Shown here: piece by piece, positions 60,916 through 64,000 of the stretch
How positions within the stretch are numbered: the first letter of the stretch is position 1
Layout of the letters: the number at the start of each line of letters is the position of its first letter
NCBI RefSeq assembly: GCF_051020975.1
Contig: NW_027478162.1
Span: forward strand, 23,746,001 to 23,810,000
Source: Osmia lignaria lignaria
Lineage: Eukaryota; Arthropoda; Insecta; Hymenoptera; Megachilidae
DNA length: 64,000 nucleotides
Direction: 5' to 3'
The notes under the pieces: generated by a model
Told to the model about the DNA's origin: nothing
Databases searched by the model: none
Seen by the model: the letters and a program-made list of their open reading frames with translations, nothing else
Translations under genes and position numbers: made by a program

Positions 60916-63813
60916 TTTTTGTAGAGAATTATGTTTCCTACAATTTAGGTTCTATGATATTTTTTGATCAGAAGCGTAATTTTCGAGACATATCGAGATA
61001 TTTAAAAGTTCCGATGCCGCACCAACATAATAGAGATACAGAAACACCGTGGCCCCTTTCTCTGAGATAACTCTGCACTAGTGCGAGCCGCAAATGCCAC
61101 TTCCAGCTTGGCTGTGCAGAAGAAGAACAACAAGAAGAAGAAATATCTCGAAATATGTCCGTCAGGCCCCTTCCCTTGAGATAAATCTGCAAATATCTCG
61201 GAAACGAAGCGAGCTATGGCAAAATGTTAAGAGATCTTTTTTGTAGAGAATTAAGTTTCCTACTTTTTATGTTCTATGATATTTTTTGATCAGATGCGTA
61301 GTTCTCGAGATATATCAAGATACTTAAAAGTTTCGAAGCCGCACCAACATAATAGAGATACAGAAACACCGTGGCCCCTTTCTTTGAGATAACTCTGCAC
61401 TAGTGCGAGCCGCAAATGCCACTTCCAGCTTAGCTGTGCAGAAGAAGAACAACAAGAAGAAGAAATACCTCGAAATATGTCCGTCAGGCCCCTTCCCTTG
61501 AGATAAATCTGCAAATATCTCGGAAACGAAGCGAGCTATGGCAAAATGTTAAGAGACTTTATTTGTAGAGAATTAAGTTTCCTACTTTTTATGTTCTATG
61601 ATATTTTTTGATCAGATGCGTAGTTCTCGAGATATATCAAGATATTTAAAAGTTCCGAAGCCGCACCAACATAATAGAGATACAGAAACACCGTGGCCCC
61701 TTTCTTTGAGATAACTCTGCACTATTGCGAGCTGGAAATGCCACTTCCAGTTTAGCTGTGCAGAAGAAGAACAACAAGAAGAAGAAATATCTCGAAATAT
61801 GTCCGTCAGGCCCCTTCCCTTGAGATATATCTGCAAATATCTCGGAAACGAAGCGAGCTATGGCAAAATGTTAAGAGACCTTTTTTGTAGAGAATTAAGT
61901 ATCCTACTTTTTATGTTCTATGATATTTTTTGATCAGATGCGTAGTTCTCGAGATATATCAAGATATTTAAAAGTTTCGAAGCCGCACCAACATAATAGA
62001 GATACAGAAACACCGTGGCCCCTTTCTTTGAGATAACTCTGCACTATTGCGAGCTGCAAATGCCACTTCCAGCTTAGCTGTGCAGAAGAAGAACAACAAG
62101 AAGAAGAAATATCTCGAAATATGTCCATCAGGCCCGTTCCTTTGAGCTGAATCTGCAAATATCTCGGAAACGAAGCGAGCTATGGCAAAATGTTAAGAGA
62201 CGTTTTTTGTAGAGAATTATGTTTCCTACAATTTAGGTTCTATGATATTTTTTGATCAGAAGCGTAATTTTCGAGATATATCGAGATATTTAAAAGTTCC
62301 GAAGCCGCACCAACATAATAGAGATACAGAAACACCGTGGCCCCTTTCTTTGATATAACTCTGCACTAGTGCGAGCCGCAAATGCCACTTCCAGCTTAGC
62401 TGTGCAGAAGAAGAACAACAAGAAGAAGAAATATCTCGAAATATGTCCGTCAGGCCCCTTCCCTTGAGATAAATCTGCAAATATCTCGGAAACGAAGCGA
62501 GCTATGGCAAAATGTTAAGAGACCTTTTTTGTAGAGAATTAAGTTTCCTACTTTTTATGTTCTATGATATTTTTTGATCAGATGCGTAGTTCTCGAGATA
62601 TATCAAGATACTTAAAAGTTTCGAAGCCGCACCAACATAATAGAGATACAGAAACACCGTGGCCACTTTCTTTGAGATAACTCTGCACTATTGCGAGCTG
62701 CAAATGCCACTTCCAGCTTAGCTGTGCAGAAGAAGAACAACAAGAAGAAGAAATATCTCGAAATATGTCCGTCAGGCCCCTTCCCTTGAGATATCTCTGC
62801 AAATATCTCGGAAACGAAGCGAGCTATGGCAAAATGTTAAGAGACGTTTTTTGTAGAGAATTATGTTTCCTACAATTTAGGTTCTATGATATTTTTTGAT
62901 CAGAAGCGTAATTTTCGAGATATATCGAGATATTTAAAAGTTCCGAAGCCGCACCAACATAATAGAGATACAGAAACACCGTGGCCCCTTTCTTTGAGAT
63001 AACTCTGCACTAGTGCGAGCTGCAAATGCCACTTCCAGCTTAGCTGTGCAGAAGAAGAACAACAAGAAGAAGAAATATCTCGAAATATGTCCGTCAGTCC
63101 CCTTCCCTTGAGATATATCTGCAAATATCTCGGAAACGAAGCGAGCTATGGCAAAATGTTAAGAGACCTTTTTTGTAGAGAATTAAGTTTCCTACTTTTT
63201 ATGTTCTATGATATTTTTTGACCAGATGCGTAGTTCTCGAGATATATCAAGATATTTAAAAGTTCCGAAGCCGCACCAACATAATAGAGATACTGAAACA
63301 CCGTGGTCCCTTTCTTTGAGATAACTCTGCACTATTGCGAGCTGCAAATGCCACTTCCAGCTTAGCTGTGCAGAAGAAGAACAACAAGAAGAAGAAATAT
63401 CTCGAAATATGTCCGTCAGGCCCCTTCCTTTGAGATGTATCTGCAAATATCTCGGAAACGAAGCGAGCTATCGCAAAATGTTAAGAGACCTTTTTTGTAG
63501 AGAATTATGTTTCCTACTTTTTATCTTCTATGATATTTTTTGATCAGATGCGTAGTTCTCGAGCTATATCAAGATATTTAAAAGTTCCGAAGCCGCACCA
63601 ACATAATAGAGATACAGAAACACCGTGGCCAATTTCTTTTAGATAACTCTGCACTATTGCGAGCTGCAAATGCCACTTCCAGCTTAGCTGTGCAGAAGAA
63701 GAACAACAAGAAGAAGAAATATCTCGAAATATGTCCGTCAGGCCCCTTCCCTTGAGATGTATCTGCAAATATCTCGGAAACGAAGCGAGCTATGGCAAAA
63801 TCTTAAGAGACCT
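60916..63813 (-). repeat. Mosaic monomers, right end
   Basis: Nine full monomers. 60916 resembles 57052 (CTTTCTCTGAG, CGTAATTTTCG) but has CAGCTTGGCTG and private GACATATCG. 61882 is the CCATCAGGCCCG type. 62204 has private TTTGATATAACTC and 62526 has GAGATATCTCTGC. 63170 has GACCAGATGCG and GTGGTCCC. 63492 has private GGCCAATTTCTTTTAG and CTCGAGCTATATC. No clean HOR is seen. Confidence 0.74.
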
Positions 63814-64000
63814 TTTTTGTAGAGAATTAAGTTTCCTACTTTTTATGTTCTATGATATTTTTTGATCAGATGCGTGGTTCTCGAGATATATCAAGATATT
63901 TAAAAGTTCCGAAGCCGCACCAACATAATAGAGATACAGAAACACCGTGGCCCCTTTCTTTGAGATAACTCTGCACTATTGCGAGCTGCAAATGCCACTT
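63814..64000 (-). repeat. Partial monomer at the window edge (187 bp)
   Basis: The satellite continues unbroken to the last base, through GCGTGGTTCTCG to GCAAATGCCACTT. It is cut by the window, not by biology, so the array extends beyond 64000. Confidence 0.95.

Larger units (their letters stand above)
20633..64000 (-). repeat. 322-bp satellite array, right arm (- orientation)
   Basis: The same satellite family is read here from the opposite strand: 152 bp of a truncated unit at the junction (counting the shared AGCT), 133 complete monomers, one internal 208-bp monomer, and 187 bp at the window edge. In this orientation units end with GAGACCT at 20780, 21102, 21424 and so on every 322 bp. 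One unit is 321 bp (23679-23999, beside a T5 run at 23678-23682 where others have T6). Variant types seen in the left arm recur here: the CAGATTCAGCTCAAAGGAAC type, the GCGGCTCGCACTAG type, and the AAACTGGAAGTGGCATTTCC type. The subfamilies are therefore older than the orientation switch. No gene or other element interrupts the array. Confidence 0.98.

Noticed and set aside
1..64000. CRISPR-like regular repetition.
   Set aside because: The whole 322-bp period is conserved. There are no short repeats separated by unique spacers and no cas genes.

Overview
The whole 64 kb window is one tandem satellite DNA. I see no protein-coding gene, RNA gene, transposon or CRISPR array. The repeat unit is 322 bp. 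I count 197 complete monomers plus four partial ones (26, 152, 208 and 187 bp), and together they account for every base. Monomer length is very strict: 194 complete monomers are spaced at exactly 322 bp, three are 321 bp, and one is shortened to 208 bp. Short open frames of about 65-84 codons recur in each monomer on both strands. They are shadows of the repeat: 322 is not a multiple of 3, so no frame continues from one monomer to the next.

This is eukaryotic heterochromatin-type DNA (centromeric, pericentromeric or subtelomeric). I cannot name the species. The monomer at 1611-1932 is about 39% GC by hand count, with 12 CpG against about 12.5 expected. This lack of CpG depletion fits an invertebrate such as an insect better than a heavily methylated vertebrate or plant genome, but that is inference.

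Layout. Positions 1-20632 hold 64 full monomers in + orientation. At 20629-20632 (AGCT) the array flips, and everything to 64000 is the same family in - orientation (133 full monomers). Both halves contain multi-monomer higher-order repeats (HORs). On the left are four successive starts of one HOR at 323, 2899, 6762 and 10303 (8, 12, 11 and at least 6 monomers), then a mosaic stretch, then a 5-monomer HOR at 15777-18674, then another mosaic stretch up to the flip. On the right are an irregular stretch (20781-26897), a 9-monomer (2898 bp) HOR over about 26898-42353, a 10-monomer HOR with a collapsed 5-monomer derivative (42354-48471), a truncated monomer (48472-48679), a 3-monomer HOR (49002-50933), a six-monomer block present twice at an offset of 12 monomers (52866-54797 and 56730-58661), a monomer triplication (55764-56729), and a 4-monomer HOR (58340-60915).

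Within the monomer I find a 27-bp direct subrepeat with copies exactly 114 bp apart (24/27 identical), a perfect 24-bp mirror repeat with homopyrimidine arms, and several TATCTC/GAGATA motifs. The 208-bp monomer is exactly 114 bp short and its junction lies inside the subrepeat, so the internal duplication has acted as a deletion substrate. The most informative points are the inversion junction, the subrepeat deletion, the nested HORs with whole-monomer losses, and the near absence of indels.
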